DNA of 64,000 bases from an uncultured Candidatus Binatia bacterium (GTDB lineage Bacteria; Desulfobacterota; Binatia; Bin18): contig OY282457.1 in the NCBI GenBank assembly GCA_958296235.1, positions 186,001-250,000 of the forward strand. The letters run 5' to 3'. The stretch's first letter is position 1. The number at the start of each line of letters is the position of its first letter. Positions 16,888 through 26,171 of this stretch are shown here, in pieces. The notes under the pieces are model-generated. The model was given only the letters and a program-made list of their open reading frames with translations, ran no database searches and was not told the DNA's origin. The translations under genes were made by a program, and so were the position numbers.

Positions 16888-18048
16888 CTACGAGTCCAAA
16901 AACGCGAAGATGCTGTCCCTGATTGCGCGGTCATTCAATACCTGAGAATGCGCGGCTCGACTGTGACGTTCCGTTACTGCTGCCAGCGCGTGGGTAAAGG
17001 CTGAAGGCAGTTGGGCCGACTGCACGCTGACCGTCTCATCCCCATTTTCAAACAGGGCCCGGTAGGGCTGTTGTGGCAGGTGTCTGGCAAACTCGTCTCG
17101 GTGGAAGAGTAAAGCCGGAGTGGGCTCGGCGTCGAGCAGCACCGCCCGCGCAAGCGTAGGATGTGACCTGGCAAAGACGTACAGCATCCGTGTTGACAGT
17201 TGAGGCAAGCGCCTGAGTGGGGCGTGCAGCCGTTCGTACAGTTGCCGGCCTGTGTGTAACGCGGCTGCCACGAATGCGACTCTCTTGTGTCTGGTATGTT
17301 CCGCCACGCGCGTGGCCGTATCCAAGAAACCCCAGCCGTAGCGTTGCCACAGGGCGCTTTCATACAGCGTATGGGGGAGGGGGCTGAGCGTGCCGTCAAG
17401 CAGCACCGGCGCATATGTGGGCAGCAATTCATAGACCGATGGAAAAGTCGCAAATGCCTGGGCCTTCATCAGTGTGGTGTTGAGGCCAAAGCGCGCGCCG
17501 TGTTGCAGATTATGCAGGGCGGTCATGGAGCCTTTGAAGGGCACGGTCGCGAGTACGACCTTGTCTATATGGCTTGCCCCTTCCCAGGTTTCGACGGCCT
17601 GTGCGGGAGCCTGGGGGCCATAACGCAAATAATAGCTGGTGATGAGCCCGCCCAGGCTATGGGCGATAATGGCAATTGACGCAGCGCCCTGGTGCTTCAA
17701 CTCAGAGACCAGACCGGCCAGTTTTTGCACCGCCGTAAAATAATCCTCGCGCCAATCGTAGGCAAAGAGGTGGAGACGGGGGGACGACCCGTGTGGCCCG
17801 GGTCTGGCTCGGAGTGCGCCGAGAAATGTGGCGTACACATCCTTAGCATAGATGCCGGGTATGACGGGAATGCGGTCCAGGACGGTACTGGGAACGAGTA
17901 TTCTTTCTCCCGCTACCCCAAAGCCGGGGCGCGCGGCTGTCTTTGAACCGAACAGGGCCTGCCTTGCCGAGAGCCAGACGATTTTCCGGTCACTTGTTTG
18001 AACGAGTCGCGTTCCGTAAAAACCTGGGATAAAAATGAGGTGCTGCAT
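16888..18048 (-). CDS. LCAT-like alpha/beta hydrolase
   Basis: 386 residues. IFIPGFYGTRL (residues 5-15) is the oxyanion-hole strand. FAYDWREDY (95-103) is the lecithin:cholesterol acyltransferase family signature. IAHSLGGLITSYYL holds nucleophile Ser131. LATVPFKGS follows as in the family. Asp and His of the triad lie in the C-terminal third (ENGDETVS, HSQVLND). Members hydrolyse or transfer acyl groups of phospholipids or other esters. No signal peptide is apparent, so the location is uncertain. The gene is divergent from the GltS-like transporter, 94 bases away, and its 3' end abuts a repeat. Confidence 0.82.
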   Translation of the reverse strand: MQHLIFIPGFYGTRLVQTSDRKIVWLSARQALFGSKTAARPGFGVAGERILVPSTVLDRIPVIPGIYAKDVYATFLGALRARPGPHGSSPRLHLFAYDWREDYFTAVQKLAGLVSELKHQGAASIAIIAHSLGGLITSYYLRYGPQAPAQAVETWEGASHIDKVVLATVPFKGSMTALHNLQHGARFGLNTTLMKAQAFATFPSVYELLPTYAPVLLDGTLSPLPHTLYESALWQRYGWGFLDTATRVAEHTRHKRVAFVAAALHTGRQLYERLHAPLRRLPQLSTRMLYVFARSHPTLARAVLLDAEPTPALLFHRDEFARHLPQQPYRALFENGDETVSVQSAQLPSAFTHALAAVTERHSRAAHSQVLNDRAIRDSIFAFLDS

Positions 18049-18142
18049 AGCCGGATTGCCGGTTGTGTGAGCGGCCTTTGGCCCGTGATACTACGTGGTG
18101 GTGGGGCGAGAGCCAAGCGCCAGAGTGCCGCCCCCAGCGACC

Positions 18143-19483
18143 ATGTCCATACCAGCTGTTGACGCCTGGAGCGTATTTATTGACCTGGGCTGTGTCTCGG
18201 TCCTGCTCTTAATCGGATTCGGAGTGCGGACTGCGACCGGGTGGGTGCAGCGGCTGTTTCTTCCGGCCAGCGTGATCGCCGGGTGTGGCGGCCTGGCGTG
18301 CGGGCCTCACGGGTTCGACATACTGCCGTTTTCGCCTCTGTTGCCGCAATACCCCAGTGTCCTGATCACGCTGGTGTTTGCCGCTTTGCCGTTTACTTCA
18401 CGATCTTTCAGGCAGGCAACCGGCTCACGACGCGCGGTTGAGATTGGGTCGTATTCGGTCGCCATCGTGCTGCTGCAATGGGGGCTGGGCCTGCTGTTCG
18501 GTCTGACCGTGTTGTCCTTTGTCTGGCCGGACTTGCCGCGCGGTTTCGGAACCATACTCGCCAGCGGGTTTGTGGGCGGACATGGCACCGCCGCGGCGCT
18601 GGGCGCGGCCTTTAACAGTTTGGGTGAGCAAAGCTGGTCCGAGGCTGGCGCATTAGCCATGACCTCGGCCACTGTCGGCATTCTGAGCGCGGTGGTCGGC
18701 GGTATGCTGTGGGTACAGTGGGCGGCTCGAAACGGCACGACCCGCTTTCTGGCCGGCTTTGACGCCCTGCCCGACGAGTTTCGTACCGGGCGCGTTCCCG
18801 ACACCCGGCGCCGTCCGCTCGGTTACGAAACCCTCTCGCCCCTGGCGCTTGACCCGTTGATTTTCCATGTCGCGCTCGTTGTTACCGCGGCTTTTGGCGG
18901 CTACCTGCTGACCGGTTTGAGCGGTGTGTATCTGGGTGCGTATCGTCCGCCGAGCTTCTGCCTGGCCTTTGTGTGCGGCTTTGGCCTCAAATGGCTGTGC
19001 ACCTACCTGCGGTTCACAGACACGGTTGACCGCACGATCATGCTGCGGCTGAGCGGCGCGCTCACCGACGTGCTGGTCGTGTGCGGCATTGCCGCGGTCA
19101 GTCTTGAGGTCGTGGCCGGCCACGCGCTACCGCTGCTGGCGCTGTTTATCTTTGGTCTGGCGCTGTGCTGGGCGGTGTTCTACGTCGGTGGCCCGCGCAT
19201 CTTTCGTGATCTCTGGTTTGAAAAGGCGCTGTTCACCTGGGGCTGGGTGACTGGCGTGATGGCCCTCGCCCTGGCGCTGCTGCGTGTAGTCGATCCGCGC
19301 GACGAGTCGGAGATTCTGGACCCGTTCGCCCGCGCCTATTTGTTTGTGGCGCCGCTGGAAGTCGGTCTGGTGTCATTTGCGCCGCTGCTGATTGCGCAGG
19401 GCTTTGCCTGGAGCTTTGTCGGCGCGACCGTCCTCGCCGGCTTCGCCGCTCTGCTGTGGGGCGGGTGGCGAAATGCGGGGTGA
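18143..19483 (+). CDS. GltS-like sodium/glutamate symporter family protein
   Basis: 446 residues from ATG 18143 (no strong ribosome site; an earlier start at 18095 is possible). About 11-12 hydrophobic segments are visible. GFVGGHGTAAALGAAF (around residue 150) is the ESS family reentrant-loop motif, and the second half repeats the pattern with weaker conservation. E. coli GltS is about 400 residues, so length is compatible. The substrate is probably glutamate or another dicarboxylate; sodium coupling is inherited from the family. It ends about 170 bases from the convergent gmaS gene. Glutamate import would support the N-methylglutamate cycle, which is inference from position. Confidence 0.78.
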   Translation: MSIPAVDAWSVFIDLGCVSVLLLIGFGVRTATGWVQRLFLPASVIAGCGGLACGPHGFDILPFSPLLPQYPSVLITLVFAALPFTSRSFRQATGSRRAVEIGSYSVAIVLLQWGLGLLFGLTVLSFVWPDLPRGFGTILASGFVGGHGTAAALGAAFNSLGEQSWSEAGALAMTSATVGILSAVVGGMLWVQWAARNGTTRFLAGFDALPDEFRTGRVPDTRRRPLGYETLSPLALDPLIFHVALVVTAAFGGYLLTGLSGVYLGAYRPPSFCLAFVCGFGLKWLCTYLRFTDTVDRTIMLRLSGALTDVLVVCGIAAVSLEVVAGHALPLLALFIFGLALCWAVFYVGGPRIFRDLWFEKALFTWGWVTGVMALALALLRVVDPRDESEILDPFARAYLFVAPLEVGLVSFAPLLIAQGFAWSFVGATVLAGFAALLWGGWRNAG

Positions 19484-19514
19484 GGCGCAAGTTAATCTAT
19501 TGCGCCTTGGGATA

Positions 19515-19638
19515 GCGGCTCAGTTTGCAGGTTCCCCCTCACCCCAGCCCTCTCCCCTTCGACAGGCTCAGGACAGGCCTCCAGGGGAGAGGGAGCAGAA
19601 AATCCTCTCTCGGGAGGGAAGATATCGAACTGAAGCAC
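19515..19638 (+). mobile_element. MITE-like element, copy 3 (degenerate ends)
   Basis: GGCTCAGTTTGC on the left (from about 19517) and GAACTGAAGCAC on the right (19627-19638) are diverged terminal repeats. CCCTCTCCC and GGGAGAGGG with the CCTTCGACAGGCTCAGG block lie between. It occupies the gap between the convergent gltS-like gene and gmaS. Confidence 0.6.
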
Positions 19639-19652
19639 TCCCCGACGCGGAC

Positions 19653-20990
19653 TCAATACAACCCGAGATACTGCTCCACTTCCCACTGCGAGACAGAATC
19701 GTGATAGCGCTTCCACTCGTCGCGCTTCACCTGAATATAATACTCGGCATAGTCGCGTCCGAGGGCCGCTTTGATGACCTCGTCCCGCTCAAGCTCATCA
19801 AGCGCTTCGCTTAAAGTGGTTGGCAGAAAGCCAATTCCTGCGGCTTTCAACTCCGCTTCCGGGACCTCGTACAAATTCCGGTCGTTGCGACTCCCGGCCG
19901 CCATCTTGCGCTCAATGCCGTCGAGGCCGGCGGCCAGCATGACGGTGGGGGCTAAATAGGGGTTGGCCGCGCCGTCCACCGTCCGGTTTTCAATCCGGCC
20001 CGGCCCGGGAATCCGAATCATCTGGGTGCGGTTTGAAGCCCCATAGGTCACGTAGACCGGGGCCCAGGTTGCCCCGGAGAGAGGCGCGCCGCGAATCAGC
20101 CGTTTATAGGAGTTGACGATGGGTGCCGTTACCGCGGCAATGGCCCGAGCGTGGTGCTTGAGGCCGCCGATGAAGTGATAGGCCAGCTCGGACAGGCCGT
20201 TTTCGTCCGACTCGTCGAGAAACAGATTGGCGTCGCTCTCCACGTCCCACAGGCTGGTGTGAAAATGGCAGCCGTTGCCGGTCAGGTGCGAAAACGGCTT
20301 GGGCATGAAGGTGGCGATGCTGCCCCGCTCCTCGGCCAGGGTGCGCACCATCCAGCGAAAAAAGGTGTGCCGGTCAGCGGTGGTCAGGCAGTCGGAGTAG
20401 GTCCAGTTGATCTCGAACTGACAGTTGGCGTCCTCGTGATCGTTGGCGTAGGGGTCCCAGCCAAGCCCCTGCATATAGCTCAGCAGGGTGGTGGTGAAAT
20501 CCAGGTTGCGGTTCAGGGCGCGCAGGTCGTAACAGGGCTTGCTCAGCGTATCCAGCGCATCAAACGGCTCAAAACCGCCCTGCTCGGTGCGCCGGGTCAG
20601 AATGAACTCCGGCTCGACCCCGGTTTTGAGGGCATAGCCTTTCTCTCGTGCCGCGGCCAATTGACGCTGCAAAATCGTGCGGGGACAGTAGGGCCAGGGC
20701 TGGTCGTCGACGGTGATATCACTGGCGACCCAGGCCACGTTGGTGCGCCAGGGTAAAATGGCGAGGCTGTTAAAATCCGGCAGGGCCAGCATATCGGTAT
20801 CGTGCGGTCCCTGACCCATATTGCCTGCGGCAAAGCCGGCAAAGCCGGCGCTGCCCCCGGCCATGTCGTTGAGATGAACGGCCGGCACCACCTTGGCCTT
20901 GGGCGCTCCGCTCATCTCCACAAAGGAGCACAGAAAGAACTCAATGCCGTTGTCCTGAACAATGTTTGCCACGTCTTGCACTGTTGTCAT
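19653..20990 (-). CDS. gmaS: Gamma-glutamylmethylamide synthetase (glutamine-synthetase family)
   Basis: 445 residues with a complete glutamine-synthetase fold. VEPEFIL and QFEINWTYSDCLTTADR give the metal-binding Glu residues. GCHFHTSLWD holds the catalytic His. NRTQMIRIP and GRIENRTVDGAANPYL are the glutamate and nucleotide sites. Similarity is to the GlnA/GlnT class III-like group that includes GmaS, which ligates methylamine to glutamate with ATP. I choose GmaS over ordinary glutamine synthetase because it is the last gene of a contiguous mgs-mgd operon, the hallmark of the N-methylglutamate pathway. It follows mgdA by 57 bases; GGAGAGG precedes ATG. Cytoplasmic. Confidence 0.85.
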   Translation of the reverse strand: MTTVQDVANIVQDNGIEFFLCSFVEMSGAPKAKVVPAVHLNDMAGGSAGFAGFAAGNMGQGPHDTDMLALPDFNSLAILPWRTNVAWVASDITVDDQPWPYCPRTILQRQLAAAREKGYALKTGVEPEFILTRRTEQGGFEPFDALDTLSKPCYDLRALNRNLDFTTTLLSYMQGLGWDPYANDHEDANCQFEINWTYSDCLTTADRHTFFRWMVRTLAEERGSIATFMPKPFSHLTGNGCHFHTSLWDVESDANLFLDESDENGLSELAYHFIGGLKHHARAIAAVTAPIVNSYKRLIRGAPLSGATWAPVYVTYGASNRTQMIRIPGPGRIENRTVDGAANPYLAPTVMLAAGLDGIERKMAAGSRNDRNLYEVPEAELKAAGIGFLPTTLSEALDELERDEVIKAALGRDYAEYYIQVKRDEWKRYHDSVSQWEVEQYLGLY

Positions 20991-21047
20991 GAGCCTCTCC
21001 TTTTTGTGTGGAATGGTGTGTGGAATATCGTGTCGAACGTCCGTTGA

Positions 21048-22259
21048 CTAATGCGACACTGCGGCCGCGGCCTTCTCTCCGACTAAGCGGTCCTCGTAAA
21101 ACCGAGACAGTGCAAAAGGTTCGATTAAGGTGGGTGTCTTATGCGTGACAATCATCTCGGCGACCGTTTTTCCTCCGGCCGGCCCGGCTTTGAAACCATA
21201 GGTTCCCCAACCGACGTTGAGGATGAAGCCTTTGACCTCCGGCACTGTGCTGATGATGGGGCTGAAGTCGGGTGTCATATCACAGATGCCGCTCCACTGA
21301 CGTAAAACCCGGGCTTCTTCCAGTATCGGAAACAGCTCCAGGGCATGGGCGGCCATCATCTCCAGGGTGGGCAGCGTGGAGGCGCTGTTGTACGAGGCGT
21401 AAGGGTCGATCTCCGCGCCGATGACAACCTCTCCCCGGTCGGTCTGGTTCACATACACGTGCAGCGTGGCGGACACGATAACCTTGTCCAGAAAGGGCTT
21501 TACCGGCTCGGTGACGCAGGCCTGGAGCGGATGGGAGACAATGGGTAGATCAACGTCCACCATGCGCGCAACGGTGGAACACCAGCCCGAGGTGGCGTTG
21601 ACGACAAGGTTGGTCGCAATGCGACCGCGACTGGTGTGGACCGCGCTAATCTGGCCGTTATCGGTGTCTATGGCTTGGACTTCCGTATGCGGATGGATCT
21701 CTATGCCCAGACGGTCCGCGCCGCGCGCATAGCCCCATACCACCGCATCGTGCCGGATGATGCCGCCCGGAGGATGGTAGAGCGCGGCCTGGATGGGGGC
21801 ATGGGCCGCTTTGCTGACATCCAGGGCCGGCACAAGGCGCTTGATCTCCTCGGGAAAAATGAGCCGGCTGTTGACGTCGAGCAAGGCGTTGGCCTCAGCC
21901 CGGACGCGCAAACCATCAACACCGGTGTCTGTATGCGCCAGCGTCAGATGGCCCACCTGAGAAAAAAGCACGTTAAAATCAACTTCTTGAGACAATTCCT
22001 GGTACAGCCGCAGGCTCTCAGCGTAAAAAGGAATGGCTTCGGGGGTGCGATAGTTCGCGCGCAGAATAGCTGTATTGCGGCCACTATTGCCTCCGCCGAG
22101 ATAACCCCGGTCGAGCACCGCGACGTTTTTTATACCCAGTTTGCCGAGATAATACGCGGTGGCCAGGCCGTGGACGCCGGCCCCGATAATCACGACATCA
22201 TAGCGGTCTTTCAGCTCGTGCCGACGCCACATCCGTTGGGTGCGAAAGAGCTGCAACAT
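21048..22259 (-). CDS. mgdA: N-methylglutamate dehydrogenase subunit A (sarcosine oxidase beta-like)
   Basis: 403 residues. DVVIIGAGVHGLATAYYLGKLGI (FAD Rossmann motif, starting near residue 21) and YLGGGNSGRNTAILRANY are typical of heterotetrameric sarcosine oxidase beta subunits. GGIIRHDAVVWGYARGA carries the His that binds FMN covalently in SoxB. The C-terminal GWGTYGFKAGPAGGK closes the DAO domain. With subunits B, C and D it oxidises N-methylglutamate to glutamate, passing the methyl to tetrahydrofolate. It starts 3 bases after the mgdD stop. Taken alone it could be sarcosine oxidase; adjacent mgs genes argue for NMG. Confidence 0.88.
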   Translation of the reverse strand: MLQLFRTQRMWRRHELKDRYDVVIIGAGVHGLATAYYLGKLGIKNVAVLDRGYLGGGNSGRNTAILRANYRTPEAIPFYAESLRLYQELSQEVDFNVLFSQVGHLTLAHTDTGVDGLRVRAEANALLDVNSRLIFPEEIKRLVPALDVSKAAHAPIQAALYHPPGGIIRHDAVVWGYARGADRLGIEIHPHTEVQAIDTDNGQISAVHTSRGRIATNLVVNATSGWCSTVARMVDVDLPIVSHPLQACVTEPVKPFLDKVIVSATLHVYVNQTDRGEVVIGAEIDPYASYNSASTLPTLEMMAAHALELFPILEEARVLRQWSGICDMTPDFSPIISTVPEVKGFILNVGWGTYGFKAGPAGGKTVAEMIVTHKTPTLIEPFALSRFYEDRLVGEKAAAAVSH

Positions 22260-22262
22260 GAC

Positions 22263-22994
22263 TCATCCTTGCGTGTGCAATAGGCGCTGAGCGGCCAGGC
22301 CAAACGGGCGCGCGCCAAACTCCTGACCCGCATCCAGCAATGCGTCCCACAGGTATTCCCCAAACTCCCGTCCACAATAGACCTGGTAGGCCAGATGCGC
22401 CTGGATGTCCGCGCGAATGACCAGAGCATGGACGCCGGCCAGACTGCCCTGCGCGCAGGACAAATCCGGGAACTGGGCCGGTCTGAGGTCCAGGGCCGTG
22501 AGTTTCCGTAATACGTCCCGACTGTGCGGACCGGCGATCTGTACCGCGGTAAAATTTGACGTGACATCGGTCAAGTGAATGCAGGCTGAGGCATCAGTCT
22601 GTTGCGTCACCGCTTCAACCTGGGCCTGGACTGCGCCGGCTGTTCCGGGCGGGGAGATGAGCCGGGCGTGGTTCCTGGCCAGGGAACACAGCAGGCCGCC
22701 GGCCGGCGCGTCGAGGCGGAGGTCCTGGGGCGGGACGCGAACGACCCGTCCGACGGGGACGGCCTCAAGTGAGAGCTTTTGGCCAAGTGCGGCGAATATG
22801 TCGTTGCCCTGCATATCGAGCTTGGCCAGCGGACTGATATCGCTGAGCCCGACCTGTTCCCGGACCGCCTGCACTTCGGCGTCAACCGCGCCATAGGAGT
22901 CGGCGCACTGCCAGCCGTGGTCTTCGGTCAGACTGGCCTCAGCCAGATGAAAAGCGTGCAGCGCCGAGCGCCGGATAAGGGGGGCGTCTGCCAT
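22263..22994 (-). CDS. mgdD: N-methylglutamate dehydrogenase subunit D (sarcosine oxidase gamma-like)
   Basis: 243 residues, longer than the about 200 usual for sarcosine oxidase gamma subunits. It shows the reduced GcvT-like fold: VGLSDISPLAKLDMQGNDIFAAL, CIHLTDVTSNFTAVQIAGPHSRDVLRKLTAL in the middle, and GREFGEYLWDALLDAG at the end. No catalytic residues are expected; the subunit is structural. The gene lies between mgdC (3 bases upstream) and mgdA (3 bases downstream), so translation is probably coupled. Subunit order here is B-C-D-A rather than A-B-C-D. Confidence 0.87.
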   Translation of the reverse strand: MADAPLIRRSALHAFHLAEASLTEDHGWQCADSYGAVDAEVQAVREQVGLSDISPLAKLDMQGNDIFAALGQKLSLEAVPVGRVVRVPPQDLRLDAPAGGLLCSLARNHARLISPPGTAGAVQAQVEAVTQQTDASACIHLTDVTSNFTAVQIAGPHSRDVLRKLTALDLRPAQFPDLSCAQGSLAGVHALVIRADIQAHLAYQVYCGREFGEYLWDALLDAGQEFGARPFGLAAQRLLHTQG

Positions 22995-22997
22995 GTC

Positions 22998-25928
22998 CTA
23001 GCTCCTGAGGCGCTCGCCTTGAGGATCGTAGAAGGCGTCGTCAATGATATCGGCTTGGGCAACCGTTCCGTTAATGCGAATCTGCAATGGGCTGGTGCCG
23101 CTCGCCACCTCAACAGGGACCCAGGCCAGGCCGACACACTTCCCGGCAGTCGGGCTGAAGGCCGCGCTGGCGACCCTGCCGGCCGGTTGCCCGTTCACGA
23201 CGACCGCCTGGCCGCCTTCAGCCCGACTGGAGTCGCGCAGCGCAAAGCCAATCAGTTTGTGACGCCGGCCACGTTCCTGTATGGCCTGGAGGCCGCGCTT
23301 GCCGATAAAGTCGTCCTTATTGAACTTGACCACCCATTCCAGGTCGGCTTCCAGGGGATTGGACAGCGCGTCCGTATCCTGGCCGACGATGACATGTTTT
23401 TTCTCCAAACGTAAAATACGCTGCGCCCCAACGCCAAACGGGACAATCTGAAACTCTGCCCCCGCCGTCATAATGGCGTCCCAGACCTGCTCCCCGCATT
23501 CAGCCGGAACATGAATTTCCCAGCCGGTCTCTCCGACAAAGCCGATGCGCAGCAACAGCGCTGGAGCCCCGGCTACGGTGGCGCGCCGACACGCCATATA
23601 GGGAAAGGCTTCCGCGGACAGGTCAGTATCCGTCAGCTGGCTGAGCACCTGCCTGGCGTTCGGACCGGCGATATTCATGGCCGCCAGCCCACCGGTCATA
23701 CTGGTCACATGCGCGCATAGGTCGGCGCCGGCCATCCACCATTTGAGCCATTGTTCGACGAATTCGACATTGCCCGTGGTGGTCGTCAAAAAGAAATGAT
23801 CGTCGGCCAGGCGTGAGACCGTGCCATCATCAATAATGATCCCACTGTCGTCACACATCAGCCCATACCGGATGCGTCCGACCCGAAGCGTCGAAAAGGT
23901 ATGGGTGTAGACTGTATCCAGCAGGCGCGCGGCGTCTTTGCCCCTGACCTCCAGTTTTCCCAGGGTGCTGACGTCTATGAGGCCGACCCGTTCGCGCACC
24001 GTCCGATGCTCTTCGTCCGGCGTGGTATACGCATACGGTCGTTTCCAACTGCCGAGCAGCATCATCTCCGCGCCAAGCGCAATATGACGATGATGCAGGG
24101 GGGTATGCTTTTCCGGCTGAGGCCGGCGTCCGGCCAGCACGCCGAGGGGAACCGGCGTCACAGGTGGACGGGCCGTGGTCGTCCGCGTTGCCAGCTCAGA
24201 GCCGGCGTATCGGGCGCACAGCCGCGCTGACGAAGTCGCGCACATGCGGCCCTGACACGGCCCCATTGAAAACGTGCTATAGCGTTTGAGGGTTTCGACC
24301 TCGTCAAAACCCTCGGCGACACCCTGGGCCAAGTCCTTGTGGGTAATGTCTTCGCAGACGCACACAAACTGCTTTTTCTTTTCCCAGACATGACTGAGTT
24401 GCGGGTAGGGCTCATAGTGGTGTCGGTACTCTTGCTCCAGAGTATCGAGTTCCTGTTGGAGCGCCTGGATGTGAGAAGAAGGGGCAGACGTATCAGCGGC
24501 GTGAAGACTCTGAGCGGCCTGGAATCCGGCCAGGCGTCCCTGGACAAGCGTCGCCGGTAGATGATGAATGCCGGTCACGTCCCCCGCACAGAATACCTGG
24601 GGAGGGAGCTGCTGTGGAACCGTTTGTCCCAGCGTTTCATCGTAGTGAAGCTCGCCCCCACTCTGCGCCACCAGGGCAGTTGCCGGAGCCCGGTCGGTCG
24701 AAAGACAAATCAGATCACACGGGATAAAACGGCTCGCATGGGGAAAAGGGCGCTGGCGCGCGTCAAGGGGAACAACCAGGGCGCCATCAACGTGGGCTGT
24801 ACCGTGGGCTTCTTGAATGGCGTAGGAGGTGAGCACCTCGACCCCGCTCCTGTGGAGCTGTTGCACGCAATCCTGCGCTTCTGGAAGTCTATAGCGAGAG
24901 TCAACAACCGCGGCGACCTGAATGCCAGCAGTGAGCAACTCGCTGGCAAGCGTCAAACCTGTCTCATCATGGGAGACAACCACTGCGCGTGTACCAGGCT
25001 GCACTCCATACAGATGCAGCAACCGTCGCGCGCCGCTGCCGAGCATGACACCGGGGAGATCGTTATTCTGAAAAACGGCCGGATACTCGTGACTTCCGGT
25101 CGTAATAACCACGCGTTTGGCGCGCAGATGGATCAGCCGCTTGGCCTGCATCACGCCCAGCAGCCCGCCTTCATAGCTGCCAAAGACCGTCGCGGACGAC
25201 AGAATATCAATGTTCGGCTGTGCTGTGACTTTCTCACGTAAAGACCGGGCCAACTCGAACCCTGTTAATCCGCTCCGCTCACCAATGTCAGCGTAGGTTC
25301 TGGTCTGAAACCGCAAATGACCCCCGAGTTCCGGCTGGGCGTCAATCAGCGTCACCTGACAGCCGAGGCTGGCGGCTTCGCACGCCGCGGCCAGACCGGC
25401 CGGCCCCCCGCCAATAACCGCAATATCGGTGTGACGATACTGGTGGTCATAGCCGCCTTTGGGTTCTGCCTGGGTGTTGATCACGCCCAAGCCGGCCGCC
25501 CGGCGGAGAACCTTTTCTGCCAGCGGCCAGAGAAAACGCGGACGAATAAAGGTCTTGTAATAGAAGCCGACCGGCAGCAGCCAATCGAAGCGGTCAATAA
25601 TGGACAGCAGGTCGTGCTTGAGCGAGGGCCATACGTTTTGTGGCTGGACGCGCATGCCCTGCCGGACGGGTTCGGTGCAGGTGCGGACACTGGGGGTGCC
25701 ATCCACATTCATGAGACAGTTCGGACATTGCCCCGCGCCGCATAACAGCCCGCGCCGGCGGTGATATTTGAAACTCCGACTGAAGGTCCGCTGGCCCGCG
25801 GCGTAGAGGGCTGAGGCGATGGTATCGCCCGCCCGCGCCGGTATGCGTTCCCCGGCAAAGGTGAAGCTCAGGGGGTGCTCGTGGTCAATGACCTGGGCCG
25901 GGTGGGGCGGGAGTCTAGTCGTGCTCAT
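22998..25928 (-). CDS. mgdC: N-methylglutamate dehydrogenase subunit C (sarcosine oxidase alpha-like)
   Basis: 976 residues, the usual length for the alpha subunit. In order: an N-terminal ferredoxin-like domain (FKYHRRRGLLCGAGQCPNC, residues about 50-75), an NAD/FAD domain with IAVIGGGPAGLAAACEAASL (about 170), and a BFD-like Cys domain (FVCVCEDITHKDLAQG ... GPCQGRMC). The C-terminal aminomethyltransferase (GcvT) domain (about 590-976, HRTVRERVGLIDVSTLGKLEV) receives the methyl group onto tetrahydrofolate. It is the catalytic hub linking amine oxidation to folate C1 metabolism. Its ATG at 25928 overlaps the mgdB stop by 14 bases, indicating coupling. Very confident as to family. Confidence 0.92.
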   Translation of the reverse strand: MSTTRLPPHPAQVIDHEHPLSFTFAGERIPARAGDTIASALYAAGQRTFSRSFKYHRRRGLLCGAGQCPNCLMNVDGTPSVRTCTEPVRQGMRVQPQNVWPSLKHDLLSIIDRFDWLLPVGFYYKTFIRPRFLWPLAEKVLRRAAGLGVINTQAEPKGGYDHQYRHTDIAVIGGGPAGLAAACEAASLGCQVTLIDAQPELGGHLRFQTRTYADIGERSGLTGFELARSLREKVTAQPNIDILSSATVFGSYEGGLLGVMQAKRLIHLRAKRVVITTGSHEYPAVFQNNDLPGVMLGSGARRLLHLYGVQPGTRAVVVSHDETGLTLASELLTAGIQVAAVVDSRYRLPEAQDCVQQLHRSGVEVLTSYAIQEAHGTAHVDGALVVPLDARQRPFPHASRFIPCDLICLSTDRAPATALVAQSGGELHYDETLGQTVPQQLPPQVFCAGDVTGIHHLPATLVQGRLAGFQAAQSLHAADTSAPSSHIQALQQELDTLEQEYRHHYEPYPQLSHVWEKKKQFVCVCEDITHKDLAQGVAEGFDEVETLKRYSTFSMGPCQGRMCATSSARLCARYAGSELATRTTTARPPVTPVPLGVLAGRRPQPEKHTPLHHRHIALGAEMMLLGSWKRPYAYTTPDEEHRTVRERVGLIDVSTLGKLEVRGKDAARLLDTVYTHTFSTLRVGRIRYGLMCDDSGIIIDDGTVSRLADDHFFLTTTTGNVEFVEQWLKWWMAGADLCAHVTSMTGGLAAMNIAGPNARQVLSQLTDTDLSAEAFPYMACRRATVAGAPALLLRIGFVGETGWEIHVPAECGEQVWDAIMTAGAEFQIVPFGVGAQRILRLEKKHVIVGQDTDALSNPLEADLEWVVKFNKDDFIGKRGLQAIQERGRRHKLIGFALRDSSRAEGGQAVVVNGQPAGRVASAAFSPTAGKCVGLAWVPVEVASGTSPLQIRINGTVAQADIIDDAFYDPQGERLRS

Positions 25929-26166
25929 AGGTGTCTTTGACCAGGTTGGTACGCGTGTCGCGCACGGCTAAAAACCAGCGCCGACAACCCAACTGATGAT
26001 ACCACCACTCGGTCGTCTCGCCGGCCTCATTTTTTCGGATATACAAGTAGCGCGCCCACTCGTGGGACGAAACCGACGCGGGCGGGCGTTGCCGAAACTC
26101 CCCGCCCGAGCGAAACTCGTACACGCTCCGCTCGCCGCAGTTGGGGCAGGCCAGAAGAAACGACAT
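25915..26166 (-). CDS. mgdB: N-methylglutamate dehydrogenase subunit B (sarcosine oxidase delta-like)
   Basis: 83 residues, small and soluble. LLACPNCGERSVYEF near the start and WYHQLGCRRWFLAVRDTRT near the end supply three Cys and a His, the zinc-binding pattern of sarcosine oxidase delta subunits. The C-terminal tail TYEHD is typical. It has a structural role in the four-subunit complex. It starts 5 bases after the mgsC stop and overlaps mgdC, joining the mgs and mgd parts of the operon in one translation-coupled block. Confidence 0.9.
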   Translation of the reverse strand: MSFLLACPNCGERSVYEFRSGGEFRQRPPASVSSHEWARYLYIRKNEAGETTEWWYHQLGCRRWFLAVRDTRTNLVKDTYEHD

Positions 26167-26171
26167 GGAGA

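Noticed and set aside
21048..25928. Plain sarcosine oxidase SoxBDAG of the glycine-betaine pathway
   Set aside because: The same operon carries mgsABC and a GS-family ligase, and no glyA/folate genes of a sox operon; NMG is the better reading.
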